Positions 17,807-26,985 of a DNA stretch of 64,000 nucleotides are shown here, piece by piece. The translations under genes and the position numbers were made by a program. The notes beneath the pieces were generated by a model that was given only the letters and a program-made list of their open reading frames with translations, was not told the DNA's origin and made no database searches. Each line of letters opens with the position of its first letter. The stretch's first letter is position 1. Source of the DNA: FEN-1219 sp039933105. GTDB taxonomy: Bacteria > Pseudomonadota > Gammaproteobacteria > Steroidobacterales > Rariloculaceae. Where the stretch lies: the NCBI GenBank assembly GCA_039933105.1, contig JBDTOT010000003.1, forward strand, positions 62,001 to 126,000, in the 5' to 3' direction.

Positions 17807-18388
17807 ATGGCAAAGCGCTACTGCCGAGTGACGATCCTTTCTGCTATGCCCGCGCTCACGGCGCTGTGGCTACTCGCGTCCGCGGCCACCCATGCGCAGA
17901 CCGCACCGGACTATAAATTGCAGGCGGGAGACCAGCTCGAAGTGTCGGTCTGGGGAGAAGAAGATCTCAAGCGCACCGTGATTCTCCGGCCGGACGGCAA
18001 GTTTTCGTTTCCGCTCGCCGGCGAGGTCATCGGAGCCGGCCGCTCGGCCACAGACGTGCAAACCGAAATGACGCGCAAGCTCGTGCCGTACATTCCGGAG
18101 GCCGTGGTCACGGTCACGGTCACCGCCATCGACGGCAACCGCATCTACGTGATCGGCCAGGTGAACAAGCCCGGTGCGTACACGATGAACCCGCAGCTCA
18201 GCGTGCTTCAGGCGCTGAGCCTCGCGGCCGGTACCACGCCCTTTGCCAAATTGAACGACATCATCGTGATCCGCGGCAAAGGAACCGAGCAGAAGGTGCT
18301 GCGAATTAGCTACGGCGACATTAGCCAGGGCAAGAACCTGAATCAGAACATTCCGCTCGACAGCGGCGACGTGGTGCTGGTCCCATGA
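17807..18388 (+). CDS. Polysaccharide export protein, short Wza/EpsE-like
   Basis: The start is ATG 17807; the frame upstream belongs to the preceding gene's 3' region. The product has 193 residues, with a signal peptide ending near ATHAQ. The polysaccharide-export (PES) domain starts at YKLQAGDQLEVSVWGEEDL, and an SLBB-type domain contains YVIGQVNKPGAYTMNPQLS. There is no lipobox cysteine and no C-terminal amphipathic helix of E. coli Wza type, so it resembles the short export proteins of XrtA/PEP-CTERM-type exopolysaccharide loci. It should help form the outer-membrane exit path with the chain-length protein encoded next. Confidence 0.92.
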   Translation: MAKRYCRVTILSAMPALTALWLLASAATHAQTAPDYKLQAGDQLEVSVWGEEDLKRTVILRPDGKFSFPLAGEVIGAGRSATDVQTEMTRKLVPYIPEAVVTVTVTAIDGNRIYVIGQVNKPGAYTMNPQLSVLQALSLAAGTTPFAKLNDIIVIRGKGTEQKVLRISYGDISQGKNLNQNIPLDSGDVVLVP

Positions 18389-18487
18389 ACGCGACGAACG
18401 GCGCCCGCTTAGGTTTAATTCCCCTGTCGCCGGTACCTCCCGTCGGCTACCATCGTTTTGCAATTGCCCGGCCTATACGGACATAAC

Positions 18488-19999
18488 ATGAATAATAAGG
18501 ACATTCCGTACACGCTCGGCGACTACTTCGACGTTATCCGCCGCCGCTGGATATACGTAGCGACCGTCCTACCCACGGCGGTTCTGATCGCCTTGTACGT
18601 TGCTTACACCCTGCCGCCGGTCTACCGGTCTTCAGGAGTGATCATCCTCGAGCCGTCCTCGATTCCGCAGGACATGATCCGCACGACCGTCACGTCTTAC
18701 GCCGGCCAGTACATCGAGCTCGTGCAGCGTCAGTTGCTGGCGCCCGACAACCTGAAGGGTCTGATCGCGAAAATCGATCCGTACCCCGGCGAGGATCTGA
18801 GCTACAACGCGAAAGCGGCAGCGATCGCGGAAAATACGCAGATCGAGCACGTTGACCCCATCACGCTGGAACCCGTCATAGAGTCTCCGGCGTTCTCCAT
18901 GAGCTACTCGAATCCCGATCCGGCCATCAGCGTCGCGATCGCGCGCGAGCTCGTCGAAATGTTCCTCGACGTCAATCGCGACTCCCGCGTCAAGCGCGCA
19001 GGCGACAACTTCGAGTTCCTGTCCGGGCAGTCGAAAGACGCGCGAGCAGACATGACTGTGCTGGAGCACAAACTGGCGGACTTCAAGGCGAAGCACGGCG
19101 ACGCCATGCCGGACGTCCAAAGCCGCAATTTCCAGGCGCAGGACAGAACCGAGCGCGACCTGGATGGCACGCTGCGAGAGATCCGACTGGCAGAAGAGAA
19201 AAAGGCCCTTCTCGAGCTCCAGCTCAACCAGATCAATCCGCGCCTGTTCGACCCGGCGGGCGATTGGCGCACCCAGCTCAATACGCTGCAAGCTCAGCTC
19301 GCCGAAGCGCGACAACGCTATTCGGAGGACCACCCCACGGTTCGCCGCCTGACCCGATCGATCGAGGAGATGAGCGCGCGCAACGGCGCGGCACAGCCTT
19401 CGACCCCCGTCACTCCCGACAATCCCAACTACATTCAAGTGGCCAACCAGCTCGACGCAGCGAAGCGTGAGCTGGCCGCGCTCAACGCGAACGCCGATCG
19501 CGCGCGAGCGCAGCTCAAGGAGTACGAGCGCAGCGCCAAACTGGCGCCGGAAGTCGAGCGCGAGTTCAACCAGGTGCTCCGCGAATACCAGGTCGCCCAG
19601 CAACGTTTCGAAGACATACAGAAGAGCCTGAACGAGGCCGAGCTCGGCAGGAGTCTCGAGTCGGAGCAGCGCGGCGAGCGTTTCACGCTGATCCGCAACC
19701 CCAGCAAGCCGTCACGGCCCGCGAGCCCCAACCGGCTCGGGATCCTGCTGCTGGGCATCGTTCTCGGGGGCGCGCTGGCGGTGGGGCTCGCAGCCTTCCG
19801 CGAGAGCTCGGATCCGACCATACGCAGCGCCCGCGACTTGCTGGAGTTCACGGACATAAGGCCTATTGGCGCGGTACCCTTCCTGCCGACCGCCGAGGAT
19901 CGGCGCAAACGCGTGATCGCATGGACAGCAGCATCGATCGTTTTCGCCGTCGCCGCCCTCTTCGTCGGCGCGACTGTCGTGCAAGCGTCGCCGTGGTAG
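18488..19999 (+). CDS. Wzz/GumC-like chain-length determinant (PCP)
   Basis: The start is ATG 18488, giving 503 residues. The Wzz domain begins YTLGDYFDVIRRRWIYV and runs into transmembrane helix 1 (about residues 20-43). A long periplasmic coiled-coil-rich region follows (about residues 160-380, rich in A, E, L, Q and R), then helix 2 around residues 418-437 preceded by P-S-R-P-A-S-P-N, a typical PCP proline-rich motif. A further C-terminal hydrophobic helix closes the protein. There is no kinase domain; that function is encoded by the next gene 31 bases downstream. It is expected to set chain length and connect polymerisation to export. Confidence 0.92.
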   Translation: MNNKDIPYTLGDYFDVIRRRWIYVATVLPTAVLIALYVAYTLPPVYRSSGVIILEPSSIPQDMIRTTVTSYAGQYIELVQRQLLAPDNLKGLIAKIDPYPGEDLSYNAKAAAIAENTQIEHVDPITLEPVIESPAFSMSYSNPDPAISVAIARELVEMFLDVNRDSRVKRAGDNFEFLSGQSKDARADMTVLEHKLADFKAKHGDAMPDVQSRNFQAQDRTERDLDGTLREIRLAEEKKALLELQLNQINPRLFDPAGDWRTQLNTLQAQLAEARQRYSEDHPTVRRLTRSIEEMSARNGAAQPSTPVTPDNPNYIQVANQLDAAKRELAALNANADRARAQLKEYERSAKLAPEVEREFNQVLREYQVAQQRFEDIQKSLNEAELGRSLESEQRGERFTLIRNPSKPSRPASPNRLGILLLGIVLGGALAVGLAAFRESSDPTIRSARDLLEFTDIRPIGAVPFLPTAEDRRKRVIAWTAASIVFAVAALFVGATVVQASPW

Positions 20000-20030
20000 G
20001 CGACGCACGCGCAAAGGGAGCGTACTCGAT

Positions 20031-20894
20031 ATGTCGGGCAGAATAGAGGCCGCGCTGGAGAGGCTGCGCCAGCGGCGCTCGGATTCCGAGGACGCGGCCA
20101 AGCCAGCGCCCGGGGCCACGCAGAAGTCCTCGGCGACGCGGGCCGTGGCCGAGACGGCCGCAGAGCGTCAGTCCGCGATCCAATCGATGCCGGTATTCCC
20201 CCTCATTCCTTATGACGTCGAGGCGTGCATCACCGCGCGCGTGCTCATTGCCGGCAGCGAAGACGGAAAAAACTCCCCGGGGGCTGCCGCCTATCGCATG
20301 CTGCGAACCAGAATCCTGCAGCGGGCACGCTCCAATAGTTGGAACACAATCGGGGTCACGAGCCCTGGTCAAGGCGACGGCAAATCCATTACTGCGATCA
20401 ACCTCGCGCTGGCCGCCGCCCGCGAAGGGAACAATAACGTGTTCCTGATCGACCTCGACATGCGCAACCCCAAGGTCTGTCAGTACCTGGGCGTTGCCCC
20501 CGATCGAAACATCAACGACTACTTCACGGAAGACGCCGCCGCCAAGGACGTCATGTTCTCGATCGGCGTCGACAATCTCAGCGTGGCGGGCACATTGAAA
20601 CGAACCGACCGGGCTTCGGAGCTTCTCGCGACGGGGCGAGTCGAGGAGCTGTTTCAGTATGTGCGCGGCGTGGCTCCCGAGCCGCTCATCATCGTGGATC
20701 TCCCGCCGTTACTGTCCACCGACGACGCCATCATCATCGCCCCGAAGGTCGATGCCTGCCTGCTGGTGCTGTCCGAAGGCAAATCGCGGCGAGACGGCGC
20801 GGCACAGGCGCTGGATCTACTCTCCGAGTACGCGCTCGCGGGGATCGTCCTGAATCGGTCGCACGCGACCGTGGCGGACTACTACAGCTCCTAA
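20031..20894 (+). CDS. CpsD/CapB-family BY-kinase (polysaccharide tyrosine autokinase subunit)
   Basis: The protein has 287 residues. The Walker A motif is SPGQGDGKS (about residues 111-119), Walker A' is VFLIDLDMRNP (about residues 137-147) and Walker B is IIVDLPPLL. There are no membrane segments, so it should dock on the cytoplasmic tail of the Wzz-like protein upstream. The C-terminus has only two tyrosines (ADYYSS), fewer than the usual tyrosine cluster, so phosphorylation-based control may be minimal. The stop shares its bases with the stop of the convergent gene on the other strand (CTAA at 20891-20894). Confidence 0.92.
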   Translation: MSGRIEAALERLRQRRSDSEDAAKPAPGATQKSSATRAVAETAAERQSAIQSMPVFPLIPYDVEACITARVLIAGSEDGKNSPGAAAYRMLRTRILQRARSNSWNTIGVTSPGQGDGKSITAINLALAAAREGNNNVFLIDLDMRNPKVCQYLGVAPDRNINDYFTEDAAAKDVMFSIGVDNLSVAGTLKRTDRASELLATGRVEELFQYVRGVAPEPLIIVDLPPLLSTDDAIIIAPKVDACLLVLSEGKSRRDGAAQALDLLSEYALAGIVLNRSHATVADYYSS

Positions 20895-21871
20895 GTTACT
20901 CGCTCGTCCGGCGCATGCGCTTCCTCGCCGGCCGGTCGGGGCGGAGAACTGAAACCGTCCACGCACGCAAGCCACGTGCCATCGTCGAGCAAGTGCGCAT
21001 CGACATGGTGCATACCTCCCGCGTTCCAGGAGTCGTTGCCCGGACCGAGCATCGGATCGGCGCCGACCTGCCTCTCCTCGTAGCGCGTCGTGGACAATTG
21101 GAGAACCTCGAAAGCGCGAACCTCCGTGCCGTACACCGGCAGTACCCGCTGAGCGAAACGCACCGGGCGCCCTCGGAACATGACCACGCGACCGCCGGGC
21201 CGCGCGATGAAGCCGTCTCCGGTCACGAGGGGGCTCGCGGGATGCTCGGTCCATGGGCCCATCAGGTCGCTCGCAAAGAACAGGCGCAAGATCGGCGAAG
21301 CGGGGCCCGGACCCGCCTCGGTGAACATCCACCATCGGCCGTCGAAATGGAATACGGAGCTGTCTACGAATCGGCTCCCTTCGAGCAACGTTGCAACGTG
21401 CGACCAGCGGTCGGGAAATCGCGTGGCTCGATAGATTCTCACGGCCTTCGCTCGCCCCGTCTCCGGAATCATGAAAAAGTCATCCCGCCATCGAAACACC
21501 TGCGGATAGGACAGGTGAAACGGCTCGCGCAGCACGACACGCTGGTAGCGCCAGTCGAAGCCGTTTTGACTCGTGGCGTAGGCGATTTCGCCGTTCAAGG
21601 ACAACCGACTCTTGATTTCGAAAAACATGTGCCAAAGACCATCGACGCGCCACATGAACGGATCCGCCACCGTTGTGGTTGGGATATCCCTAAGGTCTTC
21701 GCAGCGGAGGACAGGATTTCGAGCCTGCTCGGCGGGGCAGAGATCGAACGGCGACGGACCCGAGTAAATACCTATCGAGAACGCGGCCAGGTCCTGCTCC
21801 GAAGTCGCGAATTTCCAGGGCGCGACCTTCCATAAGGCGCTTCTCGCGAAGTACTTCAAACGCTGCTTCAT
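20891..21871 (-). CDS. Five-bladed beta-propeller protein, GINT1 N-terminal / GH43-GH32-like
   Basis: The 326-residue protein has repeated propeller-like blade motifs: ADPFMWRVDGLWHMFFE, LSYPQVFRWRDDFFMIPE, DSSVFHFDGRWWMFTE and a Y-G-x-E-V-R-A region. The match is to the glucosamine inositolphosphorylceramide transferase 1 (GINT1) N-terminal-type propeller, related to GH43/GH62/GH32 folds. Bacterial copies in polysaccharide loci are often fused to formyltransferase-like domains, but none is present here. The enzymatic role is unknown; a sugar-binding or sugar-modifying function is reasonable. It is transcribed against the main operon and ends on the same CTAA as the kinase. Confidence 0.78.
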   Translation of the reverse strand: MKQRLKYFARSALWKVAPWKFATSEQDLAAFSIGIYSGPSPFDLCPAEQARNPVLRCEDLRDIPTTTVADPFMWRVDGLWHMFFEIKSRLSLNGEIAYATSQNGFDWRYQRVVLREPFHLSYPQVFRWRDDFFMIPETGRAKAVRIYRATRFPDRWSHVATLLEGSRFVDSSVFHFDGRWWMFTEAGPGPASPILRLFFASDLMGPWTEHPASPLVTGDGFIARPGGRVVMFRGRPVRFAQRVLPVYGTEVRAFEVLQLSTTRYEERQVGADPMLGPGNDSWNAGGMHHVDAHLLDDGTWLACVDGFSSPPRPAGEEAHAPDERVT

Positions 21872-22116
21872 TGAGCCGGCACCGATTCACGCGGGGCGAT
21901 TGACGGCGACTCTACCAGAATCGCGGTGCGCTCCCGTCACCTCACACCGGCGCGAAACTTCCGCGTCCATGCATGACCGATCTCACGCTGCAATCGGCAG
22001 GATGCAATGACGCGCAAGAGACCTGCGTCGCGCATTGCAGCATGGCGATTGCGGTAAGATCGGCACCGCGTGCAGGCATGTGGACTGCCTCGAGCACACC
22101 AGCGTAGACAACATAG

Positions 22117-23652
22117 ATGCACCTTTACAGCAGCAAGCGTGCGCGGCGGTCGCTGTTCGACACTGCGTTCTATCGCACGATCTCTCAGGCCGCGACGATG
22201 CTCGGCTATGTCGTCATGGTTCGGGGCATGACCGAGCAGGCTTTCGGCGTCTTCAATCTGCTGTACGCCGTGGTTCCCGTCATGAGCGCTCTGGCGTCGT
22301 TCGGCGTGGACAACGTCTTGCAACGTTATCAGCCGGAATACATCGCAAGCAGGCAATACACCACGGCGGCGTGGCTCGTTCGCTTCATCAGCCGCGCGCG
22401 GCTCGGCGCAAATCTCGTCGTGCTTACGTTCGTGCTGGCCGCCTGGCATATGATCATGCCCACGTTCAAGCTGGACCCGTATCGCGCAGAGTTCCTGGCC
22501 TTCTCGGGCATTACGTTGCTGTTCTTTCAGATACGCGTGCTCGACGTATCCCTCGCGTCCCACATGCTGCACAAGTACAGCGTGGGCGGGTACGCCATAT
22601 TGGCCGTGATCAAGCTCGTCGGCTACGTCTTCTTCACCCTGACTCATCGTCTTACCCTGCAGACCGCCATCGCGACGGACACCGTCGCATCCGCCCTGGC
22701 ATTCGCGTTCATGTATCTCGCTCACCGGCGATTCTGCGAGCTGCCGCCTGGCACGTTCCCCGAACCGCCAAGCCGCGAAGAGAAGAAGAGACTGCTGCGC
22801 TACGGCCTGTTCTACAATTTCAACGACGTGGGCACGCTGGCGTTGAGCTCCGGCGTCGCTAACTTCTTCGTCGCCGCGTTCATGGATACCGCGCGGGTCG
22901 GCACGTTCTCCTTCTATACGCGTCTCTCGGGCATGGTGGACAAGGCATTACCCACGAGCCTGTTTCAGAACGTCATCCGCCCCGTTTTCTTTGCCACGCC
23001 CCGAGCCGACGCACCGGTCAAGATACCGAAATATTTCACGCTGCTGATCAACATGAGCTTGCTTCTGACGGCGCCGATCACGGCGTACGCCGCGATCTAC
23101 CACCGTGAAATCGTCGACGTCGTCTTCGGCGGCAAGTTCCGGGAGGACTCTCTGCTGCTGCCCATGGTGCTCGCGTTCGTGACGATCAAGATCGTGTCGA
23201 CGCCGGTAGCGCTGGCGGCCCAATACGAGGAGAAAGCGCTCACGGTGCTTCTCAGCAAGGTGTTCGGCCTCGTCAGTTTGGCCGGCATGTTCCTGCTGAT
23301 ACCGATACTCGGGGTTTACGGTGCCGCCCTGGCTACCGGCGGTTCCGACTTCCTGAAGGAACTGTTCATCTGGTGGTCGACCCGGCGTACGGCACGGTGG
23401 ACGAACTTCGGGCCGGCCATGGCGTCCACGGCCGTGTGCTGGGGCGGGTTCTACGTTGCCTGCAGCGTACTGAAAAGCCACTTGACCGTGGCGCCGCTCG
23501 TTCACCTCGTAATCGGCGCCGCGCTCTGCCTCGCCGTCGCTGCCGTCTACGCCCGCACGCCGGTACTGTGTGCCTCCGACCGCGCCATCCTTGGCTCGGT
23601 GCTCAAAGGGAAAGAGAGCCGGTGGCTCAAGCTGGTGGGGCTCGTTACCTAG
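22117..23652 (+). CDS. Polysaccharide flippase, MOP superfamily (Wzx-like)
   Basis: The protein has 511 residues and about 14 hydrophobic helices. The N-terminal FDTAFYRTISQAATMLGYV followed by MTEQAFGVFNLLYAV matches the MOP-family flippase start. It lies after a 245-base divergent gap (21872-22116) shared with the propeller gene, in which I see only a weak TAAGAT -10-like element near 22055. The GT4 gene follows 8 bases downstream, so the two probably form a short transcription unit. The substrate is not predictable. Confidence 0.9.
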   Translation: MHLYSSKRARRSLFDTAFYRTISQAATMLGYVVMVRGMTEQAFGVFNLLYAVVPVMSALASFGVDNVLQRYQPEYIASRQYTTAAWLVRFISRARLGANLVVLTFVLAAWHMIMPTFKLDPYRAEFLAFSGITLLFFQIRVLDVSLASHMLHKYSVGGYAILAVIKLVGYVFFTLTHRLTLQTAIATDTVASALAFAFMYLAHRRFCELPPGTFPEPPSREEKKRLLRYGLFYNFNDVGTLALSSGVANFFVAAFMDTARVGTFSFYTRLSGMVDKALPTSLFQNVIRPVFFATPRADAPVKIPKYFTLLINMSLLLTAPITAYAAIYHREIVDVVFGGKFREDSLLLPMVLAFVTIKIVSTPVALAAQYEEKALTVLLSKVFGLVSLAGMFLLIPILGVYGAALATGGSDFLKELFIWWSTRRTARWTNFGPAMASTAVCWGGFYVACSVLKSHLTVAPLVHLVIGAALCLAVAAVYARTPVLCASDRAILGSVLKGKESRWLKLVGLVT

Positions 23653-23660
23653 AGCGTCGC

Positions 23661-24764
23661 ATGCGCATTCTGATCGTGAACAGCCACGTGCTGGACATCC
23701 CCGGCGGCAGCGAAACTCAATGCCACGACATTGCCTTGCGCCTCGCCGAGCTGGGCCACGCGGTGACTTACGCCGTGTGCCGGCCCGGAAGGCAAACCTA
23801 CGACGTTCCGTATAAAACCTACCCTCTGCGTGGATCGTTGCCGGCGGCATTCGCAGCCGCGTTGACACAGGTCGAACCGGACATCGTCTACTGGAGACGC
23901 AACAAACGGTACTTGCTGAGATCTGTGTTTGCAGCGAAGCGGCGGCATGTCAAGTTCGTCTTTGCGGTCTCCGCCGGCGCCGACGTGAAGATGTTCAACA
24001 AGAGGCAACTCCTGGCGAACGATGTCGTAGGTCTCTTGCGACGGTTATGGCGGCGGGCCGCCGCGATCGGAACCACCTTCACGGGCATGGCGAACCATTT
24101 CGCGCTATCGCTGGTCGACGGGGTCGTGTTCCAGCACTCGGGGCAAATCCCACCGGGCTTCCGCGGCACCTCCAGAATCATCTACAACTCCCGGCAGCCG
24201 TTGGAGGCCACGCCGGCCCCGTCGAGCGCACCCTACGTGCTGTGGGTAGGCAATCTGAAAACCATCAAACACCCCGAGCACTTCATACGCCTTGCGGCCG
24301 AATTGCCGAATATCGGCGTCGAGTTCTGGATGGCCGGCGGTATCCAGGACGCTGTTTATGCCCGTATGCTCAACGATCGGGCCTCCCTGCCCGGGAGTTT
24401 CAGGTACCTCGGGGCACAGAGCCCGGACGAGGTGGACTCCTTAATAAAGGGCTCGCTGTTCTTGGTCAGCACCTCTGCCGAGGAAGGGTTCCCGAACGTG
24501 TTCATCCAGGCGTGGCTGCAGCGCCGAACCGTCGTGAGCCTGAGTTTCGATCCGGGCAACATGCTTGTCACGGAGAAGATCGGCCTGTGCTCCGGCAGCC
24601 ACGCTGCATTCAAGCACGATGTATCGCGCCTCGTGGCGGACCGGGCGCTCCGAGAGTCCACGGGGGAACGCGCGTTCCAGTTCGCGATCGCAAATTGCGA
24701 TCCGGAAACCAACGTGAGACGCCTGGAAGCGTTCCTGATCGAGGTAGCCTCCGCCGAACGCTAG
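23661..24764 (+). CDS. GT4 glycosyltransferase (GT-B fold)
   Basis: The start is ATG 23661, where MRILIVNSHVLDIPGGSETQ is the classic GT-B N-terminus; the frame upstream runs under the flippase gene and is ignored. The product has 367 residues. The C-terminal half has VLWVGNLKTIKHPEHFIRLA and the nucleotide-sugar binding region with STSAEEGFPNVFIQAW, equivalent to the E-x7-E motif. It should add a hexose from a nucleotide sugar to the growing lipid-linked unit. It resembles 37426-38646 closely in C-terminal motif layout. Its TAG stop is the CTAG that also ends the convergent GT4 gene. Confidence 0.92.
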   Translation: MRILIVNSHVLDIPGGSETQCHDIALRLAELGHAVTYAVCRPGRQTYDVPYKTYPLRGSLPAAFAAALTQVEPDIVYWRRNKRYLLRSVFAAKRRHVKFVFAVSAGADVKMFNKRQLLANDVVGLLRRLWRRAAAIGTTFTGMANHFALSLVDGVVFQHSGQIPPGFRGTSRIIYNSRQPLEATPAPSSAPYVLWVGNLKTIKHPEHFIRLAAELPNIGVEFWMAGGIQDAVYARMLNDRASLPGSFRYLGAQSPDEVDSLIKGSLFLVSTSAEEGFPNVFIQAWLQRRTVVSLSFDPGNMLVTEKIGLCSGSHAAFKHDVSRLVADRALRESTGERAFQFAIANCDPETNVRRLEAFLIEVASAER

Positions 24765-25897
24765 GTGCAGGGCGCCTGCACGGGGTCTTCCAGCACGAGA
24801 GCGGCACGGGATCGCCAAGTATGGAGCCGCGAAAAAGTCGCGCGTGCAGCGTGTCCCAGGCGAAGCCGCAGCTCCTCATCCTCGTGCAGCTGCGTGAGGG
24901 CCGCGCACCACGCGTCAACGTCGTCCGGCGGACAGAACAACGTGGTCTTCCGGTCCTCGAGCACTTCGTGGAGCACCTCAATATCCGAGCACACGATGGC
25001 CTTGCCTGCCGCCATGTATTCGAAGATCTTCAGCGGCGACATCCAGCGGGCCGTATTGGACCCTCCGCGCGTATACACCTGCCTTTGATAGGGCGCCAAT
25101 AGCACGTCGCACGTCATGCGCACGCGTTCCGCATCGGCGTACGGCAAGAAGCCATGCACGTGAACATTAGCGGGTAGCGACCTGGTGCCTGGGTCGCCGG
25201 CTACACCGTAGGCCCATTCGCCGACGATGTGCAGCTCGACCCAAGGCAGTCGGCGCGCGATCGCGCTCAGCAACTCGACGCCGCGTCCAGGATAGATGTT
25301 GCCGACGTAGCCGACGCGCAGCGCGGCACGGCCGAGCCCGGGCTCGGCGGCGCTCGTTTCGTTCGCCACGGGGTCCGCGCCGTCGTGTGCGACACGAACA
25401 CGACCTTTCAAACCGGGGTACATCGCCACGACGTCCCGAGCCAACGCGTGCGAGATTACGACGAGATAGCGGAACGCTTTTGCGTGCTGCAGCGCCCGGA
25501 ATACGAAACGATCGATCAGACTGCGCCGAATATAGTTGAGATCGTGCACTTCCAGGATCACCGACAAACCGCGGAGCGCCGCCAGCCAACAGGCTCGGAT
25601 GTCTCGTCCGTATACCATATCGGGCCGCGCCCGTTGTGCGTAGCGCGCAGCGTTATAGGCGTACGAGAGGCTGCCCCACCTGCGGTTGCTGCGCCTGATC
25701 CGGCTCAACCGAAAACTCTGCCGCACGGCGTAGGCCGAAAATACCGCCGCGCCCGATTCGGAGACGCCTCCGCGCTCGGGTGCCAGCAACTCCACGTCGT
25801 GTCCATTGTCCGCGAACGCCTGACACATCTTCATTACGTGGACGCTGTTCGCCGCGTGCGAGGGAATGGTCGAGGCCGAAAAATAGACCAGTTTCAC
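24761..25897 (-). CDS. GT4 glycosyltransferase (GT-B fold)
   Basis: The protein has 378 residues. The N-terminal KLVYFSASTIPSHAANSVHV and the C-terminal region (VGYVGNIYPGRGVELL, then SPLKIFEYMAAGKAIVCSD) are GT4 signatures, with F-E-Y-M-A-A-G-K matching the E-x7-E region. There is no membrane segment or signal. The gene converges on 23661-24764 with overlapping stops and is divergent from the methyltransferase at 26138 across a 240-base gap. The sugar and linkage are not predictable. Confidence 0.92.
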   Translation of the reverse strand: MKLVYFSASTIPSHAANSVHVMKMCQAFADNGHDVELLAPERGGVSESGAAVFSAYAVRQSFRLSRIRRSNRRWGSLSYAYNAARYAQRARPDMVYGRDIRACWLAALRGLSVILEVHDLNYIRRSLIDRFVFRALQHAKAFRYLVVISHALARDVVAMYPGLKGRVRVAHDGADPVANETSAAEPGLGRAALRVGYVGNIYPGRGVELLSAIARRLPWVELHIVGEWAYGVAGDPGTRSLPANVHVHGFLPYADAERVRMTCDVLLAPYQRQVYTRGGSNTARWMSPLKIFEYMAAGKAIVCSDIEVLHEVLEDRKTTLFCPPDDVDAWCAALTQLHEDEELRLRLGHAARATFSRLHTWRSRAALVLEDPVQAPCT

Positions 25898-26080
25898 GTC
25901 GTTTCGCCTACTGCACGCCGCCGACGCCCTTCCGACGCTTTCGCATGGAGTCTGGTTTTCGCAACGAAGTTAGTTGCGCCGTTGTGGGGAAGACACCGCG
26001 GGGCGCGCACTCCGACGTGAGCCCCGCGGATCATGTCGGCATCATTCTGCGACGCCGTCCAACGAACAAAGCCGCACGAG

Positions 26081-26086
26081 TATAGT
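26081..26086 (+). promoter_or_regulatory. Candidate -10 element for the methyltransferase gene
   Basis: TATAGT (one mismatch to TATAAT) lies about 50 bases before ATG 26138 in a divergent 240-base gap. No convincing -35 is visible at 16-18 bases upstream, so this is a weak call. Confidence 0.3.
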
Positions 26087-26137
26087 ACAAAACCCTGAGC
26101 CGCCGGGTTGGGCGCTGCACACGAGGGAAGAGCGAAG

Positions 26138-26971
26138 ATGATCGAATTGCGCTGCGTGAACTGCCGAATCGGCCCAGTGGGCGAGAACGCTTCGCGGTTA
26201 ACGTGCGCGAACTGCGGAGCCGAGTTCCCGCGCCACGCACACCACGAAATTCCCGTGCTTATTGGCCCGGAATCCCTTCTGAACAGGGCCGAGATCCTCG
26301 CCATGAAAGCGGCGCCGGCGAATCCGGACATGGGCCGCGCGCGCCAGCACTGGTCAACCGGCAGTCTCGCACAGTACCTGCGCGCGAGCCCGGGGAAACG
26401 ACTGCTCGCGCATGCAAGCGGCGACGGCAGCGATCGGAAATGGCTGGAGGCGCAGGGATACGACGTAACCACCTTCGACATCTTCCCCGGCGATTTCACC
26501 GACTACATTTGCGACGGACACAATTTGCCGTTCGCGGGTGAACAATTCGAGATCGTCACCTCGATTGCGGTGTTCGAGCACCTGAGCGACCCGTTCGTTG
26601 CCGCGGCGGAGATTCACCGAGTGCTGAAACCTGGCGGCGCCCTGGTCGGATCGGCGGCGTTTCTGGAGGCATATCACGGTTTTTCATACTTCCACATGTC
26701 CCATCTCGGGCTCACCGAGGTATTCAGGCGCGCTGGTTTCACCAGCGTCCACATCTCCCCGGGATGGTCGTGCCTGGAATCGCTGAACAATAGCTTCTGG
26801 GTTTGGAACAGAGTTCGTCCGGTAAGAAGAGTCACTCGGACTGTCAATCGACTGAAGTACAAACTGGGTCTTGGGCTCTGGCGGCTGGCGTACCGCCTAC
26901 GTGGCGCTTCGCCACCCCCGGAGTTGCCGCTGCGGTTCTGCGGATCGCTGATGTTTCACGCGGTGAAGTGA
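26138..26971 (+). CDS. Class I SAM-dependent methyltransferase with N-terminal zinc ribbon
   Basis: The start is ATG 26138 with a GAAGAGCGAAG purine-rich ribosome site, giving 277 residues. The N-terminal C-x-x-C pair (LRCVNCRIG) and a second pair (TCANCGAEF) form a small zinc ribbon like that of Trm112/UbiE-type methyltransferases. The SAM-binding fold follows with LLAHASGDGSDRKWLEAQG, FDIFPGDFTDYICDGHNLPF, and the post-motif VTSIAVFEHLSDPF plus HRVLKPGGALVG. Methyltransferases of this type in glycan loci methylate sugars or terminal residues. The target is unknown. Confidence 0.9.
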   Translation: MIELRCVNCRIGPVGENASRLTCANCGAEFPRHAHHEIPVLIGPESLLNRAEILAMKAAPANPDMGRARQHWSTGSLAQYLRASPGKRLLAHASGDGSDRKWLEAQGYDVTTFDIFPGDFTDYICDGHNLPFAGEQFEIVTSIAVFEHLSDPFVAAAEIHRVLKPGGALVGSAAFLEAYHGFSYFHMSHLGLTEVFRRAGFTSVHISPGWSCLESLNNSFWVWNRVRPVRRVTRTVNRLKYKLGLGLWRLAYRLRGASPPPELPLRFCGSLMFHAVK

Positions 26972-26985
26972 CGTTTCGAAGAGCC

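Noticed and set aside
15726..17831. Plus-strand open frame of 701 residues overlapping the GT39 gene
   Set aside because: It runs in a different frame from the GT39 protein, is rich in R, A and G and has no transmembrane or domain signal. The GT39 frame has clear helices and a D-E motif.
18095..18125. GGTCACGGTCACGG short tandem repeat inside the export gene
   Set aside because: It encodes an alternating V-T-V-T strand of the PES/SLBB domains; the repeat is a by-product of coding.
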